From contig NZ_JYNN01000010.1 in NCBI RefSeq assembly GCF_000934765.1, forward strand, positions 1-64,000: a stretch of 64,000 nt of DNA, in the 5' to 3' direction. The translations under genes and the position numbers were made by a program. Position 1 is the first letter of the stretch. Each line of letters begins with the position of its first letter. The notes beneath the pieces were generated by a model. That model did not search any database. It was not told where the DNA came from and saw only the letters and a program-made list of their open reading frames with translations. This stretch comes from Thiomicrospira microaerophila. Its GTDB lineage: Bacteria; Pseudomonadota; Gammaproteobacteria; Thiomicrospirales; Thiomicrospiraceae. Shown here in pieces: positions 48,919-58,582 of this stretch.

Positions 48919-49135
48919 CGATTGTCCTCGATTTCGTTTAGTTATTGTGGCATTCCAGCCGTTTCCCAGCAGGTTCGATTGCACCCGTGTTAAACATCTG
49001 AATCAGGGTGAATGCGTTTCCTGGATAAAATAAGGGTAGCCTTAAATTTGCAGCCCTATGCTACAGGTTACAACCATTAAGGTGATGGCAATTTTTTTGT
49101 CAGCCGTATCGCACAAACCATTCGTATACGTACCG

Positions 49136-49164
49136 TTGTAACAGGCTCTGATGCGTTGTAGAAT
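49136..49164 (+). promoter_or_regulatory. Promoter of the pRiA4b ORF-3-like gene
   Basis: TTGTAA (49136-49141), 17 bases, TAGAAT (49159-49164). In the rest of the 313-base divergent gap (48919-49231) no clear promoter for the leftward defence operon was found. Confidence 0.5.
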
Positions 49165-49231
49165 TATACTGTAAACAAGAATCAACACCAGACCAAATTG
49201 AAACACAACCTACACGATAAGGATAATACCC

Positions 49232-49825
49232 ATGCCAGCCGCTACCAAAAAGATATACCAACTAAAAATCAATTTAAAAGGTGCTAAACCCCCTATTTGG
49301 CGGCGTTTTTTGGTTAACAGCACGGTAAAGCTTGATCAATTTCATCGCACATTACAGGTTGTCATGGGCTGGTACGGTGGCCATTTGCATCAATTTAATG
49401 TAAATGGCTGCAGTTATGGCGCCCCCAACCCTGACTGGGGTTTTGACGATGTCATCGACGAAGGCAGCACCACCCTAGGCCAGGTCCTAAAGTATGAAAA
49501 AAGCAAAATGATTTATGAATATGACTTTGGTGATGGCTGGGAGCATATTATTACGCTAGAAAAAATCTTGCCTTTTAGCACAACCACACCCTTGCCAATA
49601 TGCATTAAAGCCAAAGGCGCCTGCCCACCTGAAGATATCGGTGGTCTCTGGGCTTATTACGATTTTTTGGAAATCATGAAAGATAAAAACCATCCAGAGT
49701 ATGAAGACTATGCTGATTGGATTGGGGGTGATTTTGACCCTGACCACTGTGACTTAAACTTAATAAATGAATTACTTCTCGCCGGACACGATCAAAAAGG
49801 TTACCGCCAGGATTTCCTACTCTAA
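49232..49825 (+). CDS. Plasmid pRiA4b ORF-3 family protein
   Basis: 197 residues. The family signatures IYQLKINLKGAKPPIWRRF, QFHRTLQVVMGW, HLHQFNV, YEYDFGDGWEHII, GACPPEDIGGLWAYYDFL and GDFDPDHCD are all present, so the protein is complete. Function is unknown; genes of this family are common on plasmids and other mobile DNA. It is divergent from the defence operon and closes the island. Confidence 0.88.
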   Translation: MPAATKKIYQLKINLKGAKPPIWRRFLVNSTVKLDQFHRTLQVVMGWYGGHLHQFNVNGCSYGAPNPDWGFDDVIDEGSTTLGQVLKYEKSKMIYEYDFGDGWEHIITLEKILPFSTTTPLPICIKAKGACPPEDIGGLWAYYDFLEIMKDKNHPEYEDYADWIGGDFDPDHCDLNLINELLLAGHDQKGYRQDFLL

Positions 49826-49835
49826 GAGCCCTATT

Positions 49836-49875
49836 CTAGGAGCCTGTCGGACTAAAGCCAATCAGCTGCAAAAAA
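49836..49875. repeat. Left half of the IS1182-end MITE
   Basis: CTAGGAGCCTGTCGGACTA and the following CTGCAAAAAAGCTGG match the left 40 bases of the element at 58333. The right half is replaced by repeat D. Confidence 0.7.
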
Positions 49876-49884
49876 GCTGGACTT

Positions 49885-49967
49885 GCCTCCCACATTACCC
49901 CGCCACCCTGCGCGAAGTCGCAGGGTCTAATGCCGCCAGCGGCTGGATCCTACGACTTCGCGCAGGA
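49885..49967. repeat. Repeat D, right edge of the defence island
   Basis: Direct copy of 27887-27969. It is followed by an inverted pair GGAATCTCTTAAGGCC / GCTTGAGATTCC (about 49980-50022). Confidence 0.8.
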
Positions 49968-50047
49968 TGACGGCAAGGCCGGAATCTCTTAAGGCCGTGC
50001 GTTGCAGGCTTGAGATTCCGGCCTACACTGTATTGACAAAAAACCCA

Positions 50048-50136
50048 GTCATTGCGAGGCGCGTAGCGACGTGGCAATCTCTCAAGGACGTGCACAGCCT
50101 GCAAGAGATTGCCACGGCCTTCGGCCTCGCAATGAC
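50048..50136. repeat. Dispersed inverted repeat, family A, copy 5
   Basis: Complete stem-loop copy. With the two preceding repeats it accounts for the gap 49826-50212; no gene is seen there. Confidence 0.85.
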
Positions 50137-50212
50137 ACGTGATTTTTTGGCTTCGCGATGACGCATAGCTTGGGAACGGAGTCAAAAGCAAGTAGTTTTA
50201 GAAATGGGCCCT

Positions 50213-52159
50213 CTATTCAAATCCCTTGCTGATTGCTTCTATTTGTTCCTCAAGTTCTAGCCATTGCATTTCTAGCTCGTCTAGCTCGTTTTGTAGTTGA
50301 GTTTGTTCTGCTAATAATGTATTGAGTTCTTGGGTTTTATCGGCTTGATAGATGCTATCGTCGGCCAGTTGTTGATGGAGTTCATCCATTCGCTGCTGGT
50401 GTTTTTCAAGCTGTTTATTAACCTGCTCTAATTGCTTGCGCGGCTTTTGAGTGGCTTGTTGAAGGCGCTTGCGTTGTTCGGCATTTTGTTGGCGTTGTTG
50501 TTTTTTATTTAAGCCCGCGTCTTCAACCAGGCCTGGTTGTGGTGTCGACTCATTTTTAGCTTCATTTTTGGCTTGTTTTTGTTGCTTAAGCAATAACAGT
50601 CTTTGCTGTAAATAGGCATCCAAATCACCATGAAATAAACTCACCTGCCCTTCGTGTACCCACCAGTATTGATCCACAATACCCGCCAGCATATGACGAT
50701 CATGCGACACAACAATCAATGCGCCATCAAACGCTTGCAGCGCTTCATCAAGTGCATCACGCGCATCCATATCTAGATGGTTGGTGGGTTCGTCAAGAAT
50801 GATCAAGTTCGGTTTTTGGTAAACAATCACCGCCAAAGAAAGTCGTGCTTTTTCACCCCCAGAGAAATGGCGAATTGGTGATAAGGCCTGGTCATGGCTA
50901 AAGCCAAAACCTCCGAGAAAATCACGCGCTTGCTGATCGGTGAGGGTTTCAAACTCACGCAACAGGGTTTGCACCGGTGTGGCATCTAAATCCAACGCCT
51001 CGACTTGGTGCTGGGCAAAATAACCGACTTTTAAACCCTTGGCATAACGCATTTTGCCTGTTTGGGCTTTAAACTCTTGCACAATCAGCTTTAAAAAGGT
51101 CGATTTACCACTGCCATTCACCCCAACCAAGCCAATACGATCACCCGCACGCAACACCAGATCAATCGATTCAAATAGTGGCTTCTCATCGGGATAACCA
51201 AAACCTAGCTTTTCGACCTGCAACATCGGGTCAGGCAAATGATCCGGATTAAAAAACTCAAATCGAAACGGGTTAGTCGCCTGCAAGGGCGCAATCTCTT
51301 CCATTCGCTCCAGTGCCTTTACGCGGCTTTGCGCTTGCTTGGCTTTGCTGGCCTTGGCTTTGAAGCGGGTGATAAAGGTTTTAAGGTGCTGCATACGCTG
51401 CTTTTGTTTATCCAGTAACGACTGCTGCTGCATCAACTGCATACTGCGTTGGCGCTCATAGCTTTCAAAGTTGCCGGTATAAAGCGCAATCCGTTGGTCT
51501 TCCATCAGCGCAATACCACTCACCACCTGATCCAAAAAATGCCGATCATGTGAAATCAATAACACCGCGCCACTATAGGCCGCCAACCACTGCTCTAGCC
51601 AAGCCACCGCTTCGATATCCAAATGGTTGGTGGGCTCATCCAGCAATAACAAATCCGAACGCTGCATTAAGGCTTTAGCCAATTTTAAACGCACCTGCCA
51701 CCCACCGGAAAACGCTCGATATTCTCGTGCTAAATCGGCTTTCTCAAACCCCAAACCATACAACAACTGCTCCGCCTTCAGCGGCACTTGATAAGCTTGA
51801 ATATGATCGAGTTGATCATGCAAATTCACCATGGCATTTGAATCATTCTCCTGCTCAGCCTGCTTAAGTTGATTCACCAACTGATAATACAAGCTATCGC
51901 CAGACAGCACATAGTCCATCGCGCTCAATGCGCTTTCCAAGTCTTCCTGCTGAACATACCCCACCTGCCAATTAGCTGGCATCGAGATCTGCCCAGCATC
52001 CACGCTTTGCTGGCCTAAAATCGCCTTAAATAACGTCGATTTTCCGACGCCATTGCGCCCAATAATGCCGACTTTTTGACCAGGGTGCAGCGTAAGGCTG
52101 GCATTTTCTAACAGCGACTTGGTGCCCGCGCGCAGGGAAATCGATTGAATCGCTAGCAT
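50213..52159 (-). CDS. yheS: ABC-F family ATPase, YheS type
   Basis: 648 residues. Two ABC domains carry GRNGVGKST and GVNGSGKST, signature FSGGWQVRLKLA and [26 protein letters not shown] and IILDEPTNHLDMDA. A long C-terminal coiled coil (about 560-645, rich in Gln, Glu and Lys) follows a linker carrying QPGLV. No membrane part, so it is a ribosome-associated factor rather than a transporter. It lies two bases from lolD and may be cotranscribed with the lol genes. Confidence 0.92.
   Translation of the reverse strand: MLAIQSISLRAGTKSLLENASLTLHPGQKVGIIGRNGVGKSTLFKAILGQQSVDAGQISMPANWQVGYVQQEDLESALSAMDYVLSGDSLYYQLVNQLKQAEQENDSNAMVNLHDQLDHIQAYQVPLKAEQLLYGLGFEKADLAREYRAFSGGWQVRLKLAKALMQRSDLLLLDEPTNHLDIEAVAWLEQWLAAYSGAVLLISHDRHFLDQVVSGIALMEDQRIALYTGNFESYERQRSMQLMQQQSLLDKQKQRMQHLKTFITRFKAKASKAKQAQSRVKALERMEEIAPLQATNPFRFEFFNPDHLPDPMLQVEKLGFGYPDEKPLFESIDLVLRAGDRIGLVGVNGSGKSTFLKLIVQEFKAQTGKMRYAKGLKVGYFAQHQVEALDLDATPVQTLLREFETLTDQQARDFLGGFGFSHDQALSPIRHFSGGEKARLSLAVIVYQKPNLIILDEPTNHLDMDARDALDEALQAFDGALIVVSHDRHMLAGIVDQYWWVHEGQVSLFHGDLDAYLQQRLLLLKQQKQAKNEAKNESTPQPGLVEDAGLNKKQQRQQNAEQRKRLQQATQKPRKQLEQVNKQLEKHQQRMDELHQQLADDSIYQADKTQELNTLLAEQTQLQNELDELEMQWLELEEQIEAISKGFE
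50525..50538. repeat. Iterated palindrome AACCAGGCCTGGTT, perfect copy
   Basis: In yheS, read as QPGLV in the disordered linker before the coiled coil. Confidence 0.9.
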
Positions 52160-52161
52160 AC

Positions 52162-52848
52162 TTAGCTCGGCTCGCTCTGAATACGACCGTCCACCAGCGT
52201 GATGGTTTGTCCAATTTGGGCGGCAAGGGTCAAATCATGGGTCACCACCAACAAGGCGGTATCAAACTGCTCATTCAGTGACAGCATTAACTCAAACACC
52301 TGATCAGCCGATTTTGAATCCAAATTACCGGTCGGTTCATCCGCTAGGATACAACCAGGTCGGGTTATAAGCGCGCGGGCTATCGCCACGCGCTGACGTT
52401 CGCCACCCGACAACTCCGAGGGTTTGTGGTGCAAACGATGCCCCAAGCCCACCTGCTTTAACAAATCGGTGGCTTGACGTTCCGACTCAAATGCGTCTTT
52501 TCTGGCCACCCGCAAAGGCAACATCACATTCTCCAGCGCCGTTAGCTCGGCCAACAGATAGTGAAATTGGTAAACAAATCCAAGATGCTGATTGCGCAAC
52601 AAACCGCGCTTGGTTTCAGATAGGTTCGAGAAGTCTTTACCCGCCAGCCTGACTTCACCGGTTGTCGGTTTGTCTAAGCCAGCCAATAGGTGAAGCAAGG
52701 TACTTTTGCCAGAGCCCGAGGCGCCAACAATCGCCATCCGCTCACAAGCGGATAAAGAGAGATTGATATCCGCCAAAACCTCAGTGACCAGCTCACCGTC
52801 TTTGTAGGTTTTGCCAAGATGATTCGCTTGTAAAATAAACTCACTCAT
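52162..52848 (-). CDS. lolD: Lipoprotein-releasing system ATPase LolD
   Basis: 228 residues. Walker A GASGSGKST, the family-specific FVYQFHYLLAELTALENVMLP stretch, signature LSGGERQRVAIARAL and ILADEPTGNLD. It powers release of outer-membrane lipoproteins from the inner membrane to LolA. It overlaps the lolC/E gene by eight bases, so translation is coupled. Confidence 0.95.
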   Translation of the reverse strand: MSEFILQANHLGKTYKDGELVTEVLADINLSLSACERMAIVGASGSGKSTLLHLLAGLDKPTTGEVRLAGKDFSNLSETKRGLLRNQHLGFVYQFHYLLAELTALENVMLPLRVARKDAFESERQATDLLKQVGLGHRLHHKPSELSGGERQRVAIARALITRPGCILADEPTGNLDSKSADQVFELMLSLNEQFDTALLVVTHDLTLAAQIGQTITLVDGRIQSEPS

Positions 52849-54094
52849 AACGCAGCGCCTCCGCAGGTTGAATTCGTGACGCGCGCCAAGCCGGGTAGAG
52901 GGTCGCCAACAGGGTTAAAACAAACGCCAATCCCGACACCGCCCAAACGTCGCTCCAATCTAACTTGGAGGGCACTTCGCTAATATAATAGACATCAGCA
53001 GGGAAAAACTGGAAGCCAAATAGCTGTTCAATAAACGGAATAATCACATGAATATTCAGCGACAACACCACGCCGCCAACCATGCCGAGATAAGCACCAA
53101 TAATGCCTATAATCAAACCTTGAATAATAAATATGGCCTGAATACTCATTGGCGATGCACCAATCGTGCGCAACACCGCAATATCCTTCTGTTTATCCGT
53201 TACCACCATCACCATGGTCGAAACAATATTAAACGCCGCCACCATAATAATGAGCGCCAGCACGATAAACATCATGCGTTTTTCCATTTGAATCGCTTTA
53301 AAAAAATTGGCGTGTTGCTGAGTCCAATCACGGATTAAAAACTGATCGTTAAAACTAACGATATAGTCGCGCCTTACTTCATAAACCTTAAACAAGTCAT
53401 CAATTTTTAATTGCAACCCACTGACCGTTTGATCACGATAACGGAAGATGGTGGCCGCATCCTCAAGATGAATAATCGCCATACCCGAATCATATTCATG
53501 CATCCCAGCGCGAAACAAGCCCGTGACGGTCAAGCGTTTAATACGCGGCAACATACCCACGGGCGACACCGCACCCTGCGGCGCAATTAAGGTAACCGAA
53601 TCGCCGACTGACACCCCCAAGCTCTGTGCCAACTCCATCCCTAACACCACCCCATAACCTTTAGCGGTTAGGTCCGACAATGAACCGGTGATCATATTAT
53701 CTTCAATACTGGAGACTTCGGATTCATACTCAGGCAACACGCCACGAATCATCACGCCTTTAACCCGCTCGCCCTGCGACAGCATGCCCTGCTCCATAAT
53801 ATTCGGCGCAGCGCCCAACACCCTTGGATGCTGCTTGCTCATTTCATATAGCGCTGGCCAATTAGCCAGGTTGTGATGATTATCTGACAGGGTTAAATGG
53901 GCGGTCATCCCCAAAATGCGCTCACGCAACTCATGCTGAAAACCGTTCATAATCGACATTACTGTAATCAGTGCCATCACACCAAGCGCAATACCAATCA
54001 TCGAAGACATGGAGATAAACGAGATAAAACCATTACGGCGTTTGGCGCGAATATAGCGCAAACCCAATAGCCATTCAAAAGGAAGTTTAAACAT
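52841..54094 (-). CDS. lolC: Lipoprotein-releasing system membrane protein LolC/LolE (LolF-like)
   Basis: 417 residues. One N-terminal membrane helix (SMIGIALGVMALITVMSIMNGF), a large periplasmic MacB-type domain, and three C-terminal helices of the FtsX permease type. Only one LolC/E-type gene is present beside lolD, so the exporter may be a LolF2-D2 homodimer, or the second subunit is encoded elsewhere. Confidence 0.9.
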   Translation of the reverse strand: MFKLPFEWLLGLRYIRAKRRNGFISFISMSSMIGIALGVMALITVMSIMNGFQHELRERILGMTAHLTLSDNHHNLANWPALYEMSKQHPRVLGAAPNIMEQGMLSQGERVKGVMIRGVLPEYESEVSSIEDNMITGSLSDLTAKGYGVVLGMELAQSLGVSVGDSVTLIAPQGAVSPVGMLPRIKRLTVTGLFRAGMHEYDSGMAIIHLEDAATIFRYRDQTVSGLQLKIDDLFKVYEVRRDYIVSFNDQFLIRDWTQQHANFFKAIQMEKRMMFIVLALIIMVAAFNIVSTMVMVVTDKQKDIAVLRTIGASPMSIQAIFIIQGLIIGIIGAYLGMVGGVVLSLNIHVIIPFIEQLFGFQFFPADVYYISEVPSKLDWSDVWAVSGLAFVLTLLATLYPAWRASRIQPAEALRYE

Positions 54095-54102
54095 ACAATT
54101 CT

Positions 54103-54747
54103 CTAAGGTTTGTTGGAATCATCCGCGGGTGCGGACTTGGAAATAAAAATCGGTAAGCCATAGTTTTTCTGTATCGCCACCATGCGCAAACCAAACACGA
54201 CAATCATCGCCAGTAAAATAGCCAGCTCCCGGCTTTCTATAAAGTGAAAACCTAGCACCAATACACTCGCCCCTAAAAACGATGCGGTAGCATAAATCTC
54301 TTTTCGGAAAATCAACGGCACCTCACCCACCAGCACATCACGAATAATACCGCCTACCACACCCGTCATTATGCCAAACATAATGACAATCGGATCACTA
54401 AAACCTAAATCAAACGCTTTTTGTGCGCCAATCACGGTAAACACCGCCAAGCCCAGCGCATCCAGCACCAACAGCAATTTCATTGGAATATCAAAATAAC
54501 GATTGTACACATACACAATCAAGGTTGAAATCACAATCACATACACATAAAGGGTTTGCTGGGTCCAAAACACCGGCACATCTAAAATCAAATCCCGCAG
54601 GGTACCGCCACCCACCGCGGTTACCATCGCCAACACCACCGCGCCAAACAAATCGAGTTGCTTACGACTGGCCGCCAGCAAACCGGTAATCGCAAACACC
54701 ACGGTGCCTAATAAATCTAAAAAATGAATCGCCGTTAGAAAGCTCAT
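54103..54747 (-). CDS. TRIC-type cation channel family membrane protein (YicG/UPF0126)
   Basis: 214 residues with seven predicted membrane helices in two repeats. Each repeat carries the family Gly motif: AVGGGTLRDLI and GVVGGIIRDVLVGEVP. Homologous prokaryotic TRIC proteins are trimeric cation channels; glycine transport has been suggested for YicG relatives. It lies upstream of lolC/E by eight bases, probably in the same operon. Confidence 0.9.
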   Translation of the reverse strand: MSFLTAIHFLDLLGTVVFAITGLLAASRKQLDLFGAVVLAMVTAVGGGTLRDLILDVPVFWTQQTLYVYVIVISTLIVYVYNRYFDIPMKLLLVLDALGLAVFTVIGAQKAFDLGFSDPIVIMFGIMTGVVGGIIRDVLVGEVPLIFRKEIYATASFLGASVLVLGFHFIESRELAILLAMIVVFGLRMVAIQKNYGLPIFISKSAPADDSNKP

Positions 54748-54860
54748 TGCGCTCCCATTATCCCTAGCCAGATTAAAAGCGCCTATTCTATCTTAAACCC
54801 ACGGTGAATTAGGCTTGTAACCTTCAAAAAAAAGGTCGCATAGCGAACAAGGCCCACTCC

Positions 54861-54945
54861 GTCATTGCGAACGAAGTGAAGCAATCTCCCGCAGACTGCG
54901 CACCCCCTCAAGAGATTGCCGCGTCGCTTCGCTCCTCGCAATGAC
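54861..54945. repeat. Dispersed inverted repeat, family A, copy 6
   Basis: A variant with CGAACGAAGTGAAGCAATCTCCC in the left arm. Its end runs almost into the yaiI stop. Confidence 0.75.
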
Positions 54946-54953
54946 TGATTCTT

Positions 54954-55427
54954 TTACCCTGCGGCTGGCGGCAATAGACCCTTTTTTCGTTGAGTTAAAA
55001 TGCGATCGAGTTGATTGGCAAACGCTTGGCGATCCGCTTGGTTAAATGTTGCAGGGCCACCGGTTTGCACCCCGCTTGAACGTAAGCTTTCCATAAAGTC
55101 GCGCATTTGCAAACGCGCTTTGATATTGCTGGTGGTATAGAGTTCGCCACGTGGATTAATCGCCAGCGCGCCTGCGGCGACTACCTCCGCCGCCAGCGGA
55201 ATATCTTGGGTAATCACCAGATCCTCTGGCGCAAGTTGTTGCATGATTTTATTATCCGCCACATCAAAACCACCCGGTACTTGCATAAATTGGATTAACG
55301 GATTAGCGGGAATCGACAGACTATGATTCGCCACTAAGATAGTTGGCGTTTGTGTACGAATCGCCGCCTTAAACAAAATTTCTTTAATCACTACCGGACA
55401 GGCATCGGCATCCACCCAAATCTTCAT
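54954..55427 (-). CDS. yaiI: YaiI/YqxD family protein (DUF188, PIN-like fold)
   Basis: 157 residues from the ATG at 55427, which overlaps the rfbB stop in an ATGA. The upstream extension of the frame lies inside rfbB and lacks homology. The family core is clear: [46 protein letters not shown] and [17 protein letters not shown]. Probably a nuclease-like PIN-fold protein; function unproven. The last seven residues (LLPPAAG) are encoded by a fragment of repeat D. Confidence 0.9.
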   Translation of the reverse strand: MKIWVDADACPVVIKEILFKAAIRTQTPTILVANHSLSIPANPLIQFMQVPGGFDVADNKIMQQLAPEDLVITQDIPLAAEVVAAGALAINPRGELYTTSNIKARLQMRDFMESLRSSGVQTGGPATFNQADRQAFANQLDRILTQRKKGLLPPAAG

Positions 55428-56530
55428 TTTGCCAATACCGCTTGGCACCAGGCCTGGTTGTCTAACACCCATTGCACCGTTTTGCGCAAACCGCTTTCAA
55501 AGGTTTCTTTTGGTGTCCAACCCAGCTCTTGTTCAATTTTACTGGCATCAATCGCATAACGACGGTCATGCCCTGCACGATCAGCGACATGTCTAATCAA
55601 CTCGACATAGCTGCTGGCATTACCAGGTTCGCAGGAGTAACTATCAATATTTGGATTCATTTCTGAAGGCGCAAGCTCCTCTAAAATTTGACAAATGGTT
55701 TTCACCACCTCAAGATTGCGTTTTTCATTGTGACCGCCAATGTTGTAAGTTTCGCCCACTTTTCCTGTCGTCGCCACTAACAATAACGCTCGCACGTGAT
55801 CTTCAACGTACAGCCAATCACGAATCTGCTGGCCACGACCATACACCGGCAAATCTTTGCCTTGTAGCGCATTCAGTATCGTCAGCGGAATCAGTTTTTC
55901 AGGATAATGATAAGGGCCATAATTATTCGAGCAGTTGGTGACCAGTGTTGGCAGCGCATAGGTTCGCAACCATGCACGCACCAAATGGTCTGATGCCGCT
56001 TTGCTGGCAGAATAAGGCGAACTCGGTGCATAGGGCGTGGTTTCGCTGAACAATGAATCCGTTGCCCCCGCCTCTTCGTCTGGATGCGGCAAATCGCCAT
56101 ACACCTCATCGGTTGAAATATGGTGAAACCGAAAGCCCTCTTTTTTCTGATCGCGCAGTTTCAACCAATAGGCGCGCGCCTGCTCCAACAGCGTATAGGT
56201 ACCGACAATATTAGTTTGGATAAAATCGGCCGGCCCACTAATCGAACGATCAACATGCGACTCCGCCGCTAAATGCATCACAATATCCGGCTGATGCACA
56301 CTAAAAACCCGCTTAATGGCATCCGCATCGCAAATATCCACCTGCTCAAACGCATAACGCGGATCCTCACTGACTGACGCCACCGATAGCAAGTTACCGG
56401 CATAGGTCAACTTATCGACATTCACCACCTGATGCGGCGTGTGTTGAATAATATGACGCACCAGCGCTGAACCAATAAAACCCGCACCACCGGTGACTAA
56501 AATTTTTAATTTATTTTCATTAAAAGACAT
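55424..56530 (-). CDS. rfbB: dTDP-glucose 4,6-dehydratase
   Basis: 368 residues. NAD-binding GGAGFIGS (14-21), the catalytic STDEVYGDL block and [11 protein letters not shown] (YxxxK), plus [14 protein letters not shown], identify RfbB. It makes dTDP-4-keto-6-deoxyglucose, the route to dTDP-L-rhamnose. That sugar is the donor for EarP, encoded divergently 67 bases away, so the pairing may be functional. The other rhamnose genes are not in the window. Confidence 0.95.
   Translation of the reverse strand: MSFNENKLKILVTGGAGFIGSALVRHIIQHTPHQVVNVDKLTYAGNLLSVASVSEDPRYAFEQVDICDADAIKRVFSVHQPDIVMHLAAESHVDRSISGPADFIQTNIVGTYTLLEQARAYWLKLRDQKKEGFRFHHISTDEVYGDLPHPDEEAGATDSLFSETTPYAPSSPYSASKAASDHLVRAWLRTYALPTLVTNCSNNYGPYHYPEKLIPLTILNALQGKDLPVYGRGQQIRDWLYVEDHVRALLLVATTGKVGETYNIGGHNEKRNLEVVKTICQILEELAPSEMNPNIDSYSCEPGNASSYVELIRHVADRAGHDRRYAIDASKIEQELGWTPKETFESGLRKTVQWVLDNQAWCQAVLAK
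55446..55459. repeat. Iterated palindrome, one mismatch
   Basis: At the very C-terminus of rfbB, read as NQAWC. Confidence 0.8.
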
Positions 56531-56597
56531 TGAACTCTCACGTTACTAAGCAAACAAGGGTTAAAATTATCCGCAAATTTTAGCACAGGAGCTAGAC

Positions 56598-57725
56598 ATG
56601 ACACAGCGTTGGGATATTTTTTGTCGCGTGATAGACAACTTTGGGGACATAGGTGTCTGCTGGCGTTTAGCGAATACCCTGACTGACGACCAGAATAAAA
56701 CAGTCCGTTTGTGGGTGGATAATCTGCATGCGCTTCAATCGCTTAAGCCCACCATTGACTTATCCAAAAACATTCAATTAGTTGATAATATAGAAATAAT
56801 ATTATGGAACGACACCTTTACTCCTACACAAATGGCTGATGTGGTGATCGAGGCTTTTGGCTGTGAACTCCCCCCTAAATACCTTGAAAAAATGCCCTCA
56901 CAACCACCCGTCTGGATTAATCTTGATTATTTTAGCGCCGAACCTTGGGTTGCGAGTTTTCATGCCATGCCCTCAAAACAGCCCAATGGTTTAGACAAGT
57001 ATTTCTTTTATCCTAGTATTCTCGCTAACACAGGTGGCCTCATGCGTGAAGCGGATTTATTAGAAGCTAAACAGGCTTTTTTAGCACACAATACCCACCA
57101 GGCCTGGTTAAATAACTTTGCTCAAACACAATTAAACAGTTTTAAAATCTCGCTGTTTTGTTACGAAAACTCGGTTATTCTTCCCCTCATCGAGGCTTGG
57201 AAAAATAGCGACCTTGCGATTGAGTTATTTGTACCACAAGGTCGCATCGTTTCAACCCTTGAGCAGGCACTTAGGATAAAGCTTCAACAACACCAGCCGA
57301 TTCAACAAGGTAACCTGACGCTCCACCTACTGCCTTTTCTGCCGCAAGCAGACTACGATAAACTGCTTTGGTCATGCGATCTCAACTTTGTGCGCGGCGA
57401 AGAATCGATGGTACGCGCGCAATGGGCCGGCAAGCCATTTATTTGGCACATTTACCCCACCGATGATTTGGCGCACTGGGATAAGCTGAACGCATTTTAT
57501 CAAGTCTACAGCCAAGCACTAAACCCCACTGCACAAGCCTGTTTGATCGCATTTAACCGCATTTGGAATCAGGTTGAACACGCCAATTTTGACAACCAGG
57601 CCTGGTTAAACCTACGCGGCCATTTCGATGAATATCATGCGCACAGCGAATATTGGATTCAACAACTCGAAAAATTGGGTGATTTAACATCTAATCTAGT
57701 CAAATTTGTGCAATCCAAGGTATAA
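56598..57725 (+). CDS. earP: EF-P arginine rhamnosyltransferase EarP
   Basis: 375 residues. It begins with [21 protein letters not shown], the EarP N-terminal signature, and has the [22 protein letters not shown] active-site region near 270-292. It transfers rhamnose from dTDP-L-rhamnose to Arg32 of EF-P in the cytoplasm, needed for polyproline translation. It is followed by efp with 34 bases between. CAGGAG is the ribosome site. Confidence 0.95.
   Translation: MTQRWDIFCRVIDNFGDIGVCWRLANTLTDDQNKTVRLWVDNLHALQSLKPTIDLSKNIQLVDNIEIILWNDTFTPTQMADVVIEAFGCELPPKYLEKMPSQPPVWINLDYFSAEPWVASFHAMPSKQPNGLDKYFFYPSILANTGGLMREADLLEAKQAFLAHNTHQAWLNNFAQTQLNSFKISLFCYENSVILPLIEAWKNSDLAIELFVPQGRIVSTLEQALRIKLQQHQPIQQGNLTLHLLPFLPQADYDKLLWSCDLNFVRGEESMVRAQWAGKPFIWHIYPTDDLAHWDKLNAFYQVYSQALNPTAQACLIAFNRIWNQVEHANFDNQAWLNLRGHFDEYHAHSEYWIQQLEKLGDLTSNLVKFVQSKV
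57096..57109. repeat. Iterated palindrome, one mismatch
   Basis: In earP, read as HQAWL. Confidence 0.8.
57594..57607. repeat. Iterated palindrome AACCAGGCCTGGTT, perfect copy
   Basis: In earP near the C-terminus, read as NQAWL; second copy in this gene. Confidence 0.9.
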
Positions 57726-57726
57726 T
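57698..57726 (+). promoter_or_regulatory. Likely separate efp promoter
   Basis: TAGTCA (57698-57703), 17 bases, TATAAT (57721-57726), overlapping the end of earP and its stop. Confidence 0.5.
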
Positions 57727-57759
57727 GCCGCGATTTTTTTATTTTTTAGGAACCCCCAG

Positions 57760-58320
57760 ATGAAAACAGCACAAGAATTCCGCGTTGGTAACGTATTAAT
57801 GATCAATAACGAGCCAATGATTCTTTTAAGAACCGAGTTTAACAAATCAGGCCGTAACTCGGCCGTTGTTAAAATGAAACTGAAAAACCTATTGAACGGC
57901 AGCGGTACTGAGCAGGTTTATAAAGCCGACGAAAAATTTGAACCTGTAATCCTAGAGAAAAAGCCATGTACTTACAGCTACTTCGCTGATCCGTTGTATG
58001 TGTTTATGGATGAAGAATACAACCAGTACGAAATCGAAAAAGACAACCTAGGTGACGCAATCAATTTCATCGAAGATGGCATGACAGATCAGTGCGAAGT
58101 GACGTTTTATGAAGGCAAGCCTATTTCAATTGAAATGCCCACCATCATCGTGCGTGAAGTCATCTACACCGAGCCTGCGGCACGTGGCGATACCTCAGGC
58201 AAAGTGATGAAAGTTGCACGCCTTAGCACCGGCTTTGAATTACAAGTAGCTTCATTTATCGAAATCGGTGAAAAAATCGAAATCGACAGCCGCACCAGCG
58301 AATTCCGCAAGCGCGCCTAA
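57760..58320 (+). CDS. efp: Elongation factor P, arginine-rhamnosylated type
   Basis: 186 residues from the ATG at 57760; the frame opens earlier but those codons lie in the spacer. The tip of the first domain reads NKSGRNSA with Arg32, the residue modified by EarP, instead of the Lys used by EpmA/EpmB species. Three beta-barrel domains end with [14 protein letters not shown]. It relieves ribosome stalling at proline runs. Confidence 0.96.
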   Translation: MKTAQEFRVGNVLMINNEPMILLRTEFNKSGRNSAVVKMKLKNLLNGSGTEQVYKADEKFEPVILEKKPCTYSYFADPLYVFMDEEYNQYEIEKDNLGDAINFIEDGMTDQCEVTFYEGKPISIEMPTIIVREVIYTEPAARGDTSGKVMKVARLSTGFELQVASFIEIGEKIEIDSRTSEFRKRA

Positions 58321-58332
58321 TATATCTGTCTA

Positions 58333-58499
58333 CTAGGAGCCTGTCGGACTAAAGCCAATCGGCTGCAAAAAAGCTGGATTTGGCCATTTTTTGCCCACTT
58401 CCTCGTCAAATAGCTAGCTATTCTCCTCGGAATTGAACAAAAACTGACTCAAACCAGACTTTTTTTCGCTTCGACCGGTTTAGTCCGACAGGCTCCTAG
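58333..58499. mobile_element. 167-bp MITE with IS1182-like ends
   Basis: It begins CTAGGAGCCTGTCGGACTAAA and ends TTTAGTCCGACAGGCTCCTAG, a near-perfect 21-bp inverted pair that includes the terminal repeat of the element at 1-289. It has no coding capacity. It sits between efp and its terminator. Confidence 0.8.
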
Positions 58500-58510
58500 C
58501 CACCAGATAT

Positions 58511-58538
58511 AAAAAAACCCGCTTCAAGCGGGTTTTTT
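58511..58538. terminator. Bidirectional terminator between efp and gltX
   Basis: AAAAACCCGCTT / AAGCGGGTTTTTT stem with A- and T-runs at both ends, so it can serve both convergent genes. Confidence 0.9.
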
Positions 58539-58582
58539 GTTGGGTGCGTTATTGGTGCGTTAAATAACCCTGCAATGCCAAC

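Noticed and set aside
50881-50894. ATAAGGCCTGGTCA in yheS as a degenerate palindrome copy
   Set aside because: The left half is lost, so the palindrome is broken; it lies in a conserved region of the protein.
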